Below the pieces are notes generated by a model, which saw only the letters and a program-made list of their open reading frames with translations, ran no database searches and was not told the origin of the DNA. Source: Halosegnis rubeus (lineage in GTDB: Archaea; Halobacteriota; Halobacteria; Halobacteriales; Haloarculaceae). Taken from it: DNA of 64,000 nt. Shown here one piece after another: positions 7,684 to 17,027 of this stretch. Each line of letters opens with the position of its first letter. Position 1 is the first letter of the stretch. The stretch covers positions 238,949 to 302,948 of the forward strand of contig NZ_QJOW01000004.1 in the NCBI RefSeq assembly GCF_009184545.1, written 5' to 3'. The translations under genes and the position numbers were made by a program.

Positions 7684-8643
7684 ATGTCGAGCAGTATGAG
7701 CCGAGCCGGCTATTTCGCGTTGGTGGGGGCGGGAGCGCTGTACGGCAGTCGACACCTGGTGCAGCACACGGGCGTCGACGGGAGTCTCCTCGGTGTGACA
7801 GTGCCACCGTTCGTCGTCACGGGGCTCTCGATAGCCGCAGTACTGTTCGCGTTGTATGCTGGTTACAACATCTTCGGTAGCTATCTGCTCGAACGAACGG
7901 AGAGTAAACGCCGTCACCACGACGTTCGGAATCTGCTGCGACTGGTGTTTGGGGGACTTGCCCTCATTGCCTCCTTCGGGGTCATCACTCGCGAGTGGGT
8001 GAGCGTGTTGTTCTCGCTCGGCGTGCTCGGGTTCGCAATTATCTTCGCACTCCAGCAGCCGCTGTTTTCACTCATCGGCTGGCTGTACATCATCGTGAAG
8101 CGGCCGTATCAGGTGGGCGACCGCATCGCAATCGAGGAGATGCGCGGCGATGTCGTCTCGGTTGATTTCTTCGTCACGGAAGTGTGGGAGATCGGCGGCG
8201 ACCTGGTCTCGATGAACCAACCGTCTGGCCGGATCGTGACAGTCCCGAACAGCACCGTGTTATCGGCTCGCGTCGTGAACTTCTACGGCGAGGGCGTCCA
8301 GTCCGTCTGGAACGAGCTGTCAGTACAGGTGGCTTACGAGACGGATTTAGCGTTCGCCTCGGAGCTGATGGTCGACGCGGCCACGGCGCAGCTTGGCGAG
8401 GAGATGGCCCAGCAGGTGGAGGAGTACCGTCAGCGACTACACGAAACACCCGTCGAACTCGACGTGAACGACAGACCGACGGTCAATATCGTGCAACAGG
8501 AGTCGTGGGTCGAGCTTCGGTTACGATATACCGTCCATCCCCGACGCGGGACGCGTGCGAAGAATGCTCTCTACAAGACGATTTTGACACGGTTCAACAA
8601 ACACCCGGAGTGCGTGAAGTTCCCGATGAGCCGGAACCGCTAA
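7684..8643 (+). CDS. mscS: Small-conductance mechanosensitive channel, MscS family
   Basis: 319 aa. Three to four N-terminal hydrophobic segments (roughly residues 8-25, 38-60, 80-100, 105-135) lead into a pore helix and the beta domain, where GDRIAIEEMRGDVVSVDFF is the characteristic MscS sequence and VPNSTVLSARVVNFY follows. Releases solutes when turgor rises, important for salt-in halophiles facing dilution. The ATG at 7684 (MSSSMSR) is preferred over the longer in-frame start at 7591, whose added residues are not membrane-like; ATG 7696 is an alternative. Single gene, convergent with the Mrr-type gene. Confidence 0.85.
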   Translation: MSSSMSRAGYFALVGAGALYGSRHLVQHTGVDGSLLGVTVPPFVVTGLSIAAVLFALYAGYNIFGSYLLERTESKRRHHDVRNLLRLVFGGLALIASFGVITREWVSVLFSLGVLGFAIIFALQQPLFSLIGWLYIIVKRPYQVGDRIAIEEMRGDVVSVDFFVTEVWEIGGDLVSMNQPSGRIVTVPNSTVLSARVVNFYGEGVQSVWNELSVQVAYETDLAFASELMVDAATAQLGEEMAQQVEEYRQRLHETPVELDVNDRPTVNIVQQESWVELRLRYTVHPRRGTRAKNALYKTILTRFNKHPECVKFPMSRNR

Positions 8644-8663
8644 CACACCGCTGTCGAGCCGAT

Positions 8664-10025
8664 TCACAGCAGTCCCGTTTGCACTAGTAGCAACGCGAGA
8701 ACTCCAACGGTTCCAACGACTGCGGCAATCGCCGCTGGTACGTTCTCCCGTGCCTTCTCGTGGGGTGGCATCGCTGCATACTCGTCTGCAAACGCGTCTC
8801 GGTTCGCCTCGCTGTAGAAGTACTTCCGTCGGAGAGCAAACCGGTCGGTCACGGCACAGCCGGTACAAACTGGCTCTTGTTCGAGCCGCTCCGTCTTGAT
8901 GTGTGACTCGCAGTTGATACTGCCACAGTTTGAACAGAACGTGAACGTCGCCGCGTCCGCGTCGCCACACTGGACACACTCGTGGGTTCCATCTTCGTGG
9001 GTGACGCGCGACGGACCCGCAGCGTAGTACGCGTACGGGTACGAGTACTCCTGGATCGTCGTCGTTTGATGAATGTCGGGCAGATAGACCGCCTCGATCG
9101 ACTGGACCGAGATGTCCGAGTGGTTCGGTACACACTCCTTGTGGTAATCGACGTTGTTGTCACCGGTGTACGAGACCGTCGTCGCGTGGTGTTGTTTGAG
9201 CCGGTCGACTGCCCATTCCTTGTATTCGGTCTCGGTCTTCCCAAAGCGCTGCACCTCGTGGTCGTCGAAGTCGGCCGCGAGGTCTAACCCCTCGATTCTG
9301 ACCGTCTGTCCGCGGTTCTCGGAGACGAGCGACGCGACCGCGCTGTCCAGTATCCGTGGCTGCGTGCGAGCTGCCCGGACGACGAACTGCGTGCGCTCGT
9401 CGATACGGTGAATCACACCGACGGAGGTTTCGAAGACAGCATCGACCGTCGCCGTTACCAGGACGACCGGTTCGAACGTGGCGTGTGTCGTCGGCGTCGA
9501 GAGCTTCGTCTGATCGAGGTTCTCGATATCGCGAAACGCCTCTCGCACGGGCCCATCGGTGCCGCTTGTCGGGTCTGTCGGCCGGAGCGTCTCGTCACAC
9601 AAGATCTCGATGCGACCGTTGTACAGATCGAGACCGACCTCCTCGGCGATTGACCGCAGCCCCTTGCCGTCGATCAGTTCGATTGGATACGGGTCGCCGT
9701 TGTCCCGAAGTCGCTGTGCGTACTCCGTCGCCGGCCCGGTGAACGTACCGGTAGTGACGGCGATTCCGCGCTTTGGGCCGTCGAAGTCGTACGTCGCGAC
9801 TGCCGAGTGGAGCTTCTGAACCACCGGTCGACCGACGGTCCCGGTGTGCTTGCACTCGACGACGACGCCCCTCGTCGTGCCGTTCACCCGTTCGTCCATC
9901 AGGATATCCCGGCCTTCGTCGGCGGTTTTCGCCGCCTGCCGGACGTTCGTATAGCCGACGTTCCGGAACACGTCCTCCATGACATCCTCGAACTCGAAGC
10001 CCGAAAGCTCATCCAAAATCGGCAT
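8664..10025 (-). CDS. Mrr-type restriction endonuclease-like protein with zinc ribbon and C-terminal membrane helix
   Basis: 453 aa. The N-terminal 110 residues are an Mrr_cat PD-(D/E)xK domain: FEFEDVMEDVF, then Asp in EGRDILM, and the catalytic ECK triplet in VVVECKHTG. A middle all-alpha/beta region of about 200 residues follows. A Cys-rich zinc-ribbon pair (CVQCG, CSNCGSINC, CTGC) comes near residues 350-410, and the protein ends with one hydrophobic helix (PAAIAAVVGTVGVLALLLVQ). Soluble Mrr enzymes cut modified DNA; a membrane-anchored nuclease could act on incoming DNA (inference). No methyltransferase partner is nearby. ATG 10025 starts the conserved domain; a longer frame adds 50 unrelated residues. 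Confidence 0.75.
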   Translation of the reverse strand: MPILDELSGFEFEDVMEDVFRNVGYTNVRQAAKTADEGRDILMDERVNGTTRGVVVECKHTGTVGRPVVQKLHSAVATYDFDGPKRGIAVTTGTFTGPATEYAQRLRDNGDPYPIELIDGKGLRSIAEEVGLDLYNGRIEILCDETLRPTDPTSGTDGPVREAFRDIENLDQTKLSTPTTHATFEPVVLVTATVDAVFETSVGVIHRIDERTQFVVRAARTQPRILDSAVASLVSENRGQTVRIEGLDLAADFDDHEVQRFGKTETEYKEWAVDRLKQHHATTVSYTGDNNVDYHKECVPNHSDISVQSIEAVYLPDIHQTTTIQEYSYPYAYYAAGPSRVTHEDGTHECVQCGDADAATFTFCSNCGSINCESHIKTERLEQEPVCTGCAVTDRFALRRKYFYSEANRDAFADEYAAMPPHEKARENVPAAIAAVVGTVGVLALLLVQTGLL

Positions 10026-10056
10026 TGCTGTTACAGTCCCAACCAGCGGGCGTGGC

Positions 10057-10410
10057 TTAGCCCTTCCCGTGCCGGACGCAGCATCGGTGGCCGACTCCGT
10101 CGGGACCGTCCATCGCCCGTTCGTGACGCAGGTGAGCCGGTAGTGTGATGTGGTGATACCGTAACCGCTCTCCACATCTTCCAGGGTAAAACGGGAGGAC
10201 GGGAATGATGATTCCGAACCCGAGCAGATCGATGAAGATGATTGCGACGACGACCGCCACTCGTCGCCGAGGTGACGAAGGCGCGGCTGACCCTGCCTGA
10301 TCGCTCACAGCAGCCCGAGGTGACGCCACTAGGACTGATGGTTGCCGCGGCGCGGTATAGCGGTACCGGCTCGCGGGCCGTTCGACCCGTCGATTCAGCC
10401 ACTCGAGCAT
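10057..10410 (-). pseudogene. Truncated MFS transporter (first membrane helix only)
   Basis: An ATG-started frame encodes a polar N-terminus, then RRRVAVVVAIIFIDLLGFG and IIIPVLPFY, the characteristic first helix of TetA/multidrug-type major facilitator proteins. After PFYP the sequence becomes His/Arg/Cys-rich and non-membrane, and no further transporter helices are found in any frame before the Mrr-type gene. The gene therefore kept only about 80 codons of some 400. The break falls at about 10170. Confidence 0.6.
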
Positions 10411-10530
10411 TCGCTCGCTCGTCCGTGACGAGTGTGAAACCAGCGTCGTCGGCTGTCGACGGCCGACTCGATCGCGCTCGCCAACTACCCCGGAGATACG
10501 TTTTTGTTCACAGCCAGCGGGTCATCATTC

Positions 10531-11298
10531 GTGCTAGAGAATATCACGGTATTCGTCACCGGCGCGAGCGGCGGTATCGGTAGGGAGATCGCCCACACGT
10601 TCGCCGACCACGGCGCGTCGGTCGCGTGTGCGGCCAGAAGTGACGGAATATACGAGACGGCAGACGCCCTCGGCGAGCAGGGTCTCGCCGTCGAGACGGA
10701 CGTGACCGACGAGGCGAGTATCGAGGCTGCCGTCGCCGAGACGGTCGAGACGTTCGGCGGGCTCGATTGTCTCGTCAACAACGCGGGGGTCGCCGGCCCG
10801 ACACAGCCGTTCGACCGGCTCTCGCCCGACGACATCCAGGAGACGGTTGCGGTCAACACGACCGGCGCGGCGATGTGTGCGAAACACGCGAGCGACCACC
10901 TCCGCGCGAGCGAGCAGGCCAGCGTCATCAATATCGGCTCCATCGGCGGGAAACAGCCGTATCCGAACCGGCTCCCCTACGCGATATCGAAGATGGGACT
11001 CGTCGGCGTGACGCGGACGCTCTCGCGTGAACTCGGCCGCGACGACGTGACCGTCAACACGGTGCTTCCCGGTCCCGTCGAGGGAGACCGCATCGAGGAC
11101 GTTATCGCGAAGCAGGAGCGTCTCGCCGACGTGGAAGACGCGGAGCCGTTCCGTATCGGCCCCGACGATTTCGCGCTCCCTGATTACACCGCGAGCAAGG
11201 CAGAGGTCGCAGAGCAAGTCACCTTCCTCGCCGGGCCGAACGCGCGACGCATCACGGGACAGGAAATCGGGGTCGACGGGGGCGCGACCTGGTACTAG
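10531..11298 (+). CDS. Short-chain dehydrogenase/reductase (SDR)
   Basis: 255 aa. NAD(P)-binding TGASGGIG lies at residues 8-15, NNAG in the middle, the catalytic Ser in NIGSIGG and the YxxxK pair in YAISK; the C-terminus has ITGQEIGVDGGATW typical of classical SDRs. An acidic residue pattern after beta-2 does not settle NAD versus NADP. The GTG at 10531 gives the conserved start; the in-frame TTG at 10504 adds nine residues. Its stop overlaps the last four bases of the convergent aspartoacylase-like gene. Substrate unknown. Confidence 0.8.
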   Translation: MLENITVFVTGASGGIGREIAHTFADHGASVACAARSDGIYETADALGEQGLAVETDVTDEASIEAAVAETVETFGGLDCLVNNAGVAGPTQPFDRLSPDDIQETVAVNTTGAAMCAKHASDHLRASEQASVINIGSIGGKQPYPNRLPYAISKMGLVGVTRTLSRELGRDDVTVNTVLPGPVEGDRIEDVIAKQERLADVEDAEPFRIGPDDFALPDYTASKAEVAEQVTFLAGPNARRITGQEIGVDGGATWY

Positions 11299-12116
11299 CG
11301 CTCGGGCGTCGGCTCCGGGCCGGGAATTGCCTGCTCGTCGAGTCGGCCGACGAGGTCGCCGGTGTAACCGAACTCCGTCTCGTAGCCGTACGGCGAGAGC
11401 AGGATTGGATAGAAGGGTCGGTCGGCGACGAACAGTTCGTCGTCTGCACGCGCGTACGTCTCCCCCTCGGCCACGCGCTCGAAGTTGGTCGCGAAGGTCT
11501 CGTACTCGGTCGCGGGCGGCTTGGGGAGCATCCGGTCCATCCGGAAGACGGAGACATCCTCGTGTGGCGCTCGGGGCGGCTCGATTGCGCCGACGGCACC
11601 CAGGAACTGCCGAGTGAGGTCGTAGGCGTTCTCGGCGGCGCGTTCACTTCCCTGCAGCCCACACTCGACCTCGATAACGTCCTGTGACTCGAGGAGTCTG
11701 CCCTCGGAGAAGTTCACCGTCTCGATGAGCGCCTCGACGGTGAGATACGGGACCACCGAGGCCGCAAGCGGGTCGAGTTCGTCGACGAGGGCAAACGGTG
11801 TGGCGTACGACTGCGTGGAGTGCATCGAGAAGATGGTGCAGTCGCGCAGCTCCTGTGTGAGTTTGTGCGCGAGTCGGCCCTCGTGGGTGTCGGCGTCGGG
11901 GTCTCCCGGAAACGCGCGGTTCAGGTCTTCGTCGACGTAGCGGGCGTTCTCGGCGAGTGCGCGCTCGTTCGCGACGACGAACTTGACGGGTCTGTCGAGG
12001 TCGGGCGAAGCGGCGAGCAGTCGCTCGACGGCACGTGCACCACACGGTTCGTCGCCGTGAATCGAGCCGACGACTGCGATTTCCGGCGTTCCCTCACCCA
12101 GTTGCTCGACGCGCAT
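11295..12116 (-). CDS. Succinylglutamate desuccinylase/aspartoacylase family zinc hydrolase
   Basis: 273 aa, M14-like fold. Zinc ligands are visible in GSIHGDEPCG (His and Glu, residues 17-26) and in MHST (His, near residue 98); the ENARYVDEDLNRAFPG segment is the substrate-binding Asn/Arg region, and a Glu in EVECG is the likely general base. Family members remove acyl groups from amino acids or related compounds; the specific substrate cannot be deduced. Stop codon overlaps the SDR stop on the other strand. Confidence 0.78.
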   Translation of the reverse strand: MRVEQLGEGTPEIAVVGSIHGDEPCGARAVERLLAASPDLDRPVKFVVANERALAENARYVDEDLNRAFPGDPDADTHEGRLAHKLTQELRDCTIFSMHSTQSYATPFALVDELDPLAASVVPYLTVEALIETVNFSEGRLLESQDVIEVECGLQGSERAAENAYDLTRQFLGAVGAIEPPRAPHEDVSVFRMDRMLPKPPATEYETFATNFERVAEGETYARADDELFVADRPFYPILLSPYGYETEFGYTGDLVGRLDEQAIPGPEPTPER

Positions 12117-12237
12117 CTACCCGGAGGTTCGCGACGGGGGCATATGAGAGCCCCGGATGCGGTGGACCTGCGGGCGAGGAGCCGAGAGACGCGCGGATTC
12201 CGACAACAGTTTTACCCCCCGACCACACTACCCGATA

Positions 12238-14418
12238 ATGGGAACCTGTATTGTCTGCGGCACGTCGACTGACGGGCCGATCTGTGACACCCACCAAGAG
12301 GACGTACTGTTCGATTTCCGCGGCGATAGCGCGAACCAACTCACCGAGGGCCGTTTCTACCGCGGTGTCGTCGACGGCTACGCCGACTTCGGCGTCTTCG
12401 TCGACCTCTCACCCCGCGTGACCGGGCTGCTCCACCGCTCGAAGCTCGACAAGCGGCTCGAATCCCTCGACTGGGAGCCGGGCGACACCGTCTGCGTGCA
12501 GGTGACGAACGTGCGCGACAACGGCGACGTAGACCTTGGCTGGTCCATTCGCCAGACCGACCGCGAGTTCCGCGGTACGCTCGTCGACGAACCGGAGGGC
12601 GACCGCCTCGAAGACGAACAAGAAGCGGAGGCTGATTCGGGAAACGCGAGTGAGGCAACCGAGCCGGCGGAGACGCAGCAAGAATCGCGCGTCGCCACCG
12701 ACGCGGACGCGGAGGTTGCCGCCGACCCCGACGACGTGAGCGAGACGCCGGACGAAGACGAAGAAGCCGAGCCGGAACCGGAGACGGCATCCGAACCATC
12801 CGACGGCGACTCCGAGTCGGAGCCTGTCACCGCCGAGACCGACGAATCGACGGAACCGGCAGGGCCGGCGGAGCCGAACGACGGCGGTACCGTGCAGGTC
12901 GAAGCCGAACGGGAACAAGAGATGGAGACGACAACCGACGAGCACGCCCGCGTCGCCGTCGACGCGCTGCGTGAACACGTCGGCTCCGACGTGCGACTCG
13001 AGGGGGAAGTCGTCTCCGTACGCCAGACCTCCGGACCGACGGTGTTCGAACTCGGCGACGAGTCGGGCGTCGTCGACTGTGCCGCCTTCGTCGAGGCCGG
13101 CGTCCGCGCCTACCCGGACATCGAGACGGGCGACATCGTCCGACTCAACGGCGAGGTGCGCGTCCGCCGCGACGAGCTACAGGTCGAGACCGAAGGACTC
13201 GTCGAACTCGAAGGCGAGGAGGAGGAGACGGTCGAGTCGCGGATGCAGGAGGCGCTCGACGCCGAGGCCTCTCCGGATGCGTTCGAACCGCTCGCCGACG
13301 ACGAGACCATCGTCGCCGCGACGGACGACATCGAGTCGGTAGCGACCGCGATTCGCCGCGCCGTCTTCGCCTCGCGACCGGTCGTCGTGCGCCACGCCGC
13401 CACGACGGACGGCTACGTGGCCGGAGCAGCAATCGAGCGCGCCGTCCTGCCACTCGTGCGCGAGGAACACGCCAGCTCCGACGCGGCCTACCACTACTTC
13501 GACCGCCGCCCGCTCGAAGAGGGGAGCTACGGGATGGCCGACGCGACGAAAGACACCAGCCGCATGCTGGACAATCAGGAGCGCCACGACGAGAAGCTCC
13601 CGCTGTTCGTCTTCGCCGCGGCCGGCTCCACCGAGGACTCCCTCGACGGGCTGGAGATGCTCGACATCTACGGCGTCGAGTCGGTCGTCGTCGACTCGCT
13701 TTCGACCGCAGCCCGGACGGACGAACTCGCGACCGCGACGGCAAGTGTCACCGACCGAACCGCCTGCACCGTCGGGGCGAACGTCGCCGCCGCCGTCAAC
13801 GAGGACGTGCGTTCGGACCTCGGTCACCTGCCCGCCGTGACATTCTGGGAGGACACCCCCGACGCGTACGCCGACCTCGCGTCCGAGGCCGGTATCGACG
13901 CCGAGGCAGCCCGCCAGCTGCGCGAGGCCATCGCGCTGGAGGCGTTCTACCAGAGCTACGAGGACAAGCGCGAGCTCATCATCGACCTGCTGTTCGACCA
14001 GGAGGTCGGACTCGCGGCGAACGTCTCCGAGCAGTTCACGGAGAAGCTGGACGCAGAGCTGACGACCGCAGAGGAGAACATCGAGACACGGACCATCGGC
14101 GACACCGAGGTGTCCGTCCTCGACATGGACGCGTACACCCACCGGTACGACTTCCCGCCGAAGTTCCTCCTACTCGATACCCTCCACCGCCGCCACCGCG
14201 ACGACACGCCGGTCGTCGTCGGCTACGGCAAGGATGAACTGTACGTCCGCGCGACGAACGCTGTCGACCTGACCGAGGTCGCCGACGCAGCCGCCGAGGC
14301 TGTCGGCGACGCCGGCATCGACGTGACGGCGCTGCGGGTCGGCAAGCTCTCATTCCTCTCGGGTCGCCGCGAGGACAGCGTCGACGCAGTGCTCGACGCG
14401 GTCGTCGACCAACTGTAA
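12238..14418 (+). CDS. S1/OB-fold protein with RecJ/Cdc45-like (DHH-derived) domain
   Basis: 726 aa. Order: a Cys4/Cys-His zinc knuckle (CIVCG, CDTH; residues 4-20), an S1 RNA-binding domain (about 35-105, YADFGVFVDLSPRVTGLLH), a very acidic linker of about 115 residues, an OB fold (about 230-315, LEGEVVSVRQTSGPTVFEL), then a RecJ-like region (330-726). The DHH superfamily motifs are degraded: VRHAATTDGYVAG keeps one Asp, but where DHH is expected one reads VVVDSLS. It may thus be a non-catalytic Cdc45-like partner of the replication or repair machinery (inference), whereas haloarchaeal relatives are usually annotated as RecJ-like exonucleases. ATG 12238 starts at the zinc knuckle; the in-frame 12157 start overlaps the divergent gene's promoter. 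Confidence 0.75.
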   Translation: MGTCIVCGTSTDGPICDTHQEDVLFDFRGDSANQLTEGRFYRGVVDGYADFGVFVDLSPRVTGLLHRSKLDKRLESLDWEPGDTVCVQVTNVRDNGDVDLGWSIRQTDREFRGTLVDEPEGDRLEDEQEAEADSGNASEATEPAETQQESRVATDADAEVAADPDDVSETPDEDEEAEPEPETASEPSDGDSESEPVTAETDESTEPAGPAEPNDGGTVQVEAEREQEMETTTDEHARVAVDALREHVGSDVRLEGEVVSVRQTSGPTVFELGDESGVVDCAAFVEAGVRAYPDIETGDIVRLNGEVRVRRDELQVETEGLVELEGEEEETVESRMQEALDAEASPDAFEPLADDETIVAATDDIESVATAIRRAVFASRPVVVRHAATTDGYVAGAAIERAVLPLVREEHASSDAAYHYFDRRPLEEGSYGMADATKDTSRMLDNQERHDEKLPLFVFAAAGSTEDSLDGLEMLDIYGVESVVVDSLSTAARTDELATATASVTDRTACTVGANVAAAVNEDVRSDLGHLPAVTFWEDTPDAYADLASEAGIDAEAARQLREAIALEAFYQSYEDKRELIIDLLFDQEVGLAANVSEQFTEKLDAELTTAEENIETRTIGDTEVSVLDMDAYTHRYDFPPKFLLLDTLHRRHRDDTPVVVGYGKDELYVRATNAVDLTEVADAAAEAVGDAGIDVTALRVGKLSFLSGRREDSVDAVLDAVVDQL

Positions 14419-14501
14419 TCTCCGGCTGATTTTCGGCTTTCGCGCTCCGTTCTGCTCACAGAACCGTGTGACACTTGCCGGTGGGTGGCCAAGCGAGGGT
14501 A

Positions 14502-16139
14502 ATGAGTACCGAGGCGGAACCGTTCGAGCAGGTGTGTCGCCACCTCGCCGAGCGCGTGCTCGCGGGTGAACTGGAGAAAGACGACATCGAGAGCGCAAAG
14601 CTCGACGCCTGCTCGAAGTTCGGCGCAGAGTCCGTGCCGAAACACGCGGATATACTCGACGCTGCACCCGACGGAAAGCGCGAGGACCTCGAAGCCGTCC
14701 TCCAGCGCAAGCCCGTCCGCACCGCGTCGGGCGTTTCTCCGGTGGCCGTGATGACCTCTCCACACACCTGCCCGCACGGGAAGTGTCTCTACTGTCCGGG
14801 CGGGCCGGCCTCCGAGTTTGACTCCTCACAGAGCTACACCGGCCACGAGCCGGCGGCGGCCCGCGGCGTCCAGAACGACTACGACCCGTACGGGATGGTG
14901 ACGCTCCGATTGAACCAGCTTCGGCAAATCGGCCACCCCGTCGACAAGGTGGAACTCATCGTGATGGGCGGGACGATGACCGCCCGGAGCCACGACTACC
15001 AGGAGTGGTTCGTGAAGCGGTGTCTGGAGGCGATGAACGAGTTCGACCCGACGGCGGAGCCGAACCCCTCCGAGACCGAGTCGTTCGCCCAAGACAACTA
15101 CCCGTTCCGGTATCTGGAGGACGTGATTGCGGAAAACGAGACGGCCGCCGTCCGCAACATCGGGACGACGTTCGAGACCAAACCCGACTGGTGTGACCCC
15201 GAGCAGATCGACCGGATGCTCGATTTGGGCGGCACGAAGGTGGAGGTCGGAGTGCAGACGACCTACGAGCGCGTCAACCGCGAGATGCACCGCGGCCACG
15301 GCGTGCAGGCGAGTATCGACGCCAACCGCCGGCTCCGCGACGCCGGCTTCAAAGTCGGCTTCCACATGATGCCCGGCCAGCCCGGCATGTCGAAGGAGAT
15401 GTGTCTGGAGGACTTTCGGCGCATCTTCGAACACGCCGACTGGAAGCCGGACTACCTGAAGATCTACCCGACGCTCGTCGTCCGCGACACCCTCACCTAC
15501 GACATGTGGCGACGCGGCGAGTACGAGCCGTTGACGAACGACGAGGCCGCCGAACTCGTCGCAGAAATCAAGTCGATGGTCCCCCGATACACTCGGCTCC
15601 AGCGCGTCCAGCGTGACATTCCAGCAGACCACATCGACGCCGGCGTCTGGAAGTCGAATCTCCGCCAGCTCGCGTGGAAGGAGATGGACAAACACGGCTG
15701 GGAGTGTGAGTGTATCCGGTGTCGGGAGGCCGGCATGAACGACGAGACGCCCGAGAACATCGAGCTTCGCGTCCAGACGTACAAGGCCGGCGGCGGCACG
15801 GAACACTTCATCTCCATCGAGGACTTCGAGAAGGACCTCCTCGTGGGATTCTGTCGACTCCGGTTCCCGAACGACCCCGTTCGTCGCGAGCTACAGGACG
15901 GTGCGATCGTCCGTGAACTCCACGTCTACGGCAGCGAGGTCGGGGTCGGTAAATCTGAGAGCGACGACACCCACCAGCACAGCGGCTACGGGAAGCAGTT
16001 GCTCGCTCGCGCCGAGAAACTGGCTCGCGATGCCGGCTACGAGAAACTGTCTGTAATCTCTGGGATTGGTGTCCGTCAGTACTACCGTGAGAAGCTTGGC
16101 TACTATCAGGACGGTCCGTACGTCAGTATCCGACTCTGA
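14502..16139 (+). CDS. elp3: Archaeal Elp3, tRNA uridine-34 carboxymethylation enzyme
   Basis: 545 aa. Catalyses the cm5U-type modification of wobble uridine using acetyl-CoA and radical SAM chemistry. The radical SAM cluster motif CPHGKCLYCPGG (CX4CX2C) is near residues 90-101, followed by the GGTM segment and a GFHMMPGQPG stretch. The C-terminal GNAT acetyltransferase domain (about 450-545) contains HQHSGYGKQLL, the acetyl-CoA loop. A Cys-rich zinc site (CECIRC) lies between. Start ATG at 14502 preferred over 14475. A Trm9-like methyltransferase that could extend this modification is at the other end of the window. Confidence 0.93.
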   Translation: MSTEAEPFEQVCRHLAERVLAGELEKDDIESAKLDACSKFGAESVPKHADILDAAPDGKREDLEAVLQRKPVRTASGVSPVAVMTSPHTCPHGKCLYCPGGPASEFDSSQSYTGHEPAAARGVQNDYDPYGMVTLRLNQLRQIGHPVDKVELIVMGGTMTARSHDYQEWFVKRCLEAMNEFDPTAEPNPSETESFAQDNYPFRYLEDVIAENETAAVRNIGTTFETKPDWCDPEQIDRMLDLGGTKVEVGVQTTYERVNREMHRGHGVQASIDANRRLRDAGFKVGFHMMPGQPGMSKEMCLEDFRRIFEHADWKPDYLKIYPTLVVRDTLTYDMWRRGEYEPLTNDEAAELVAEIKSMVPRYTRLQRVQRDIPADHIDAGVWKSNLRQLAWKEMDKHGWECECIRCREAGMNDETPENIELRVQTYKAGGGTEHFISIEDFEKDLLVGFCRLRFPNDPVRRELQDGAIVRELHVYGSEVGVGKSESDDTHQHSGYGKQLLARAEKLARDAGYEKLSVISGIGVRQYYREKLGYYQDGPYVSIRL

Positions 16140-16397
16140 ACGTCTCGGTTCGTTCGTCTGGATGGCTCGATGGCTCCGATTGTTCCGGTTGCTCTGACTG
16201 CTCTGTTACTTCCAGCTTGAAACCCCGGACGTGTCGCGGTCGCTGTGCTGTACCCTGGGCCAAGCAATCAGAGCCGTATCGGTGCTGTCGTCGCTCGTGG
16301 ACCGGTCAAACACTCCCCAAACACAGACCACTCGGTGAGCCAGACAGAGAACAGCGGAATCCACACGCTCATGGCGACCAACACAGAATACGGGACA

Positions 16398-17027
16398 ATG
16401 CCAGTGCCGTCACTCGTCATCGGAATCGCCGGGGGGACCGGCGCGGGAAAGACGACCATCGCCCACGAAATCACGTCTGGGGTCGACTCCGTCACGCTCG
16501 TCCCGCTCGACAACTACTACGCCGACCGGTCGGACACGCCGATGACCGAACGCGAACAGATCAACTACGACCACCCCGACGCCTTCGACTGGAAGCTCCT
16601 CCGCGAGCATCTGCTCGCGCTGTGTGAGGGGCGAACCATCGAGATGCCCGAGTACGACTTCTCGATTCACAACCGCACCGACGAGACGACGACGGTCGAC
16701 CCCGGCGACGTGGTGATGGTCGAGGGAATCTTGACGCTGCACGACGAGCAGGTCTGCGAGCTACTGGATATCAATCTCTACGTCGAAACCGACGCAGACG
16801 TGCGCATCATCCGGCGCATCCGGCGTGACGTTATCGAGCGCGGGCGGGAACTCGACGGCGTCATCTCACAGTATCTCTCGACGGTGAAGCCGATGCACGA
16901 GCAGTTCGTCGAGCCGATCAAGAAGGAAGCCGACCTCATCATCCCCGAGGGGGCGAACGACACGGCAGTCGGGTTGCTTCGCGAGCAGGTACACGGCGTC
17001 GTCGATGGCGACGAACGACCCTTCTAG
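16398..17027 (+). CDS. udk: Uridine kinase
   Basis: 209 aa. Phosphorylates uridine/cytidine to the monophosphate in pyrimidine salvage. P-loop GGTGAGKTT at residues 12-20, PLDNYYAD substrate segment, YDHPDAFDW, and the RRIRRD lid region are all typical. An in-frame ATG at 16371 would add nine residues; the shorter start places the P-loop at the usual distance. Last four bases overlap the convergent DUF5785 gene. Confidence 0.9.
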   Translation: MPVPSLVIGIAGGTGAGKTTIAHEITSGVDSVTLVPLDNYYADRSDTPMTEREQINYDHPDAFDWKLLREHLLALCEGRTIEMPEYDFSIHNRTDETTTVDPGDVVMVEGILTLHDEQVCELLDINLYVETDADVRIIRRIRRDVIERGRELDGVISQYLSTVKPMHEQFVEPIKKEADLIIPEGANDTAVGLLREQVHGVVDGDERPF

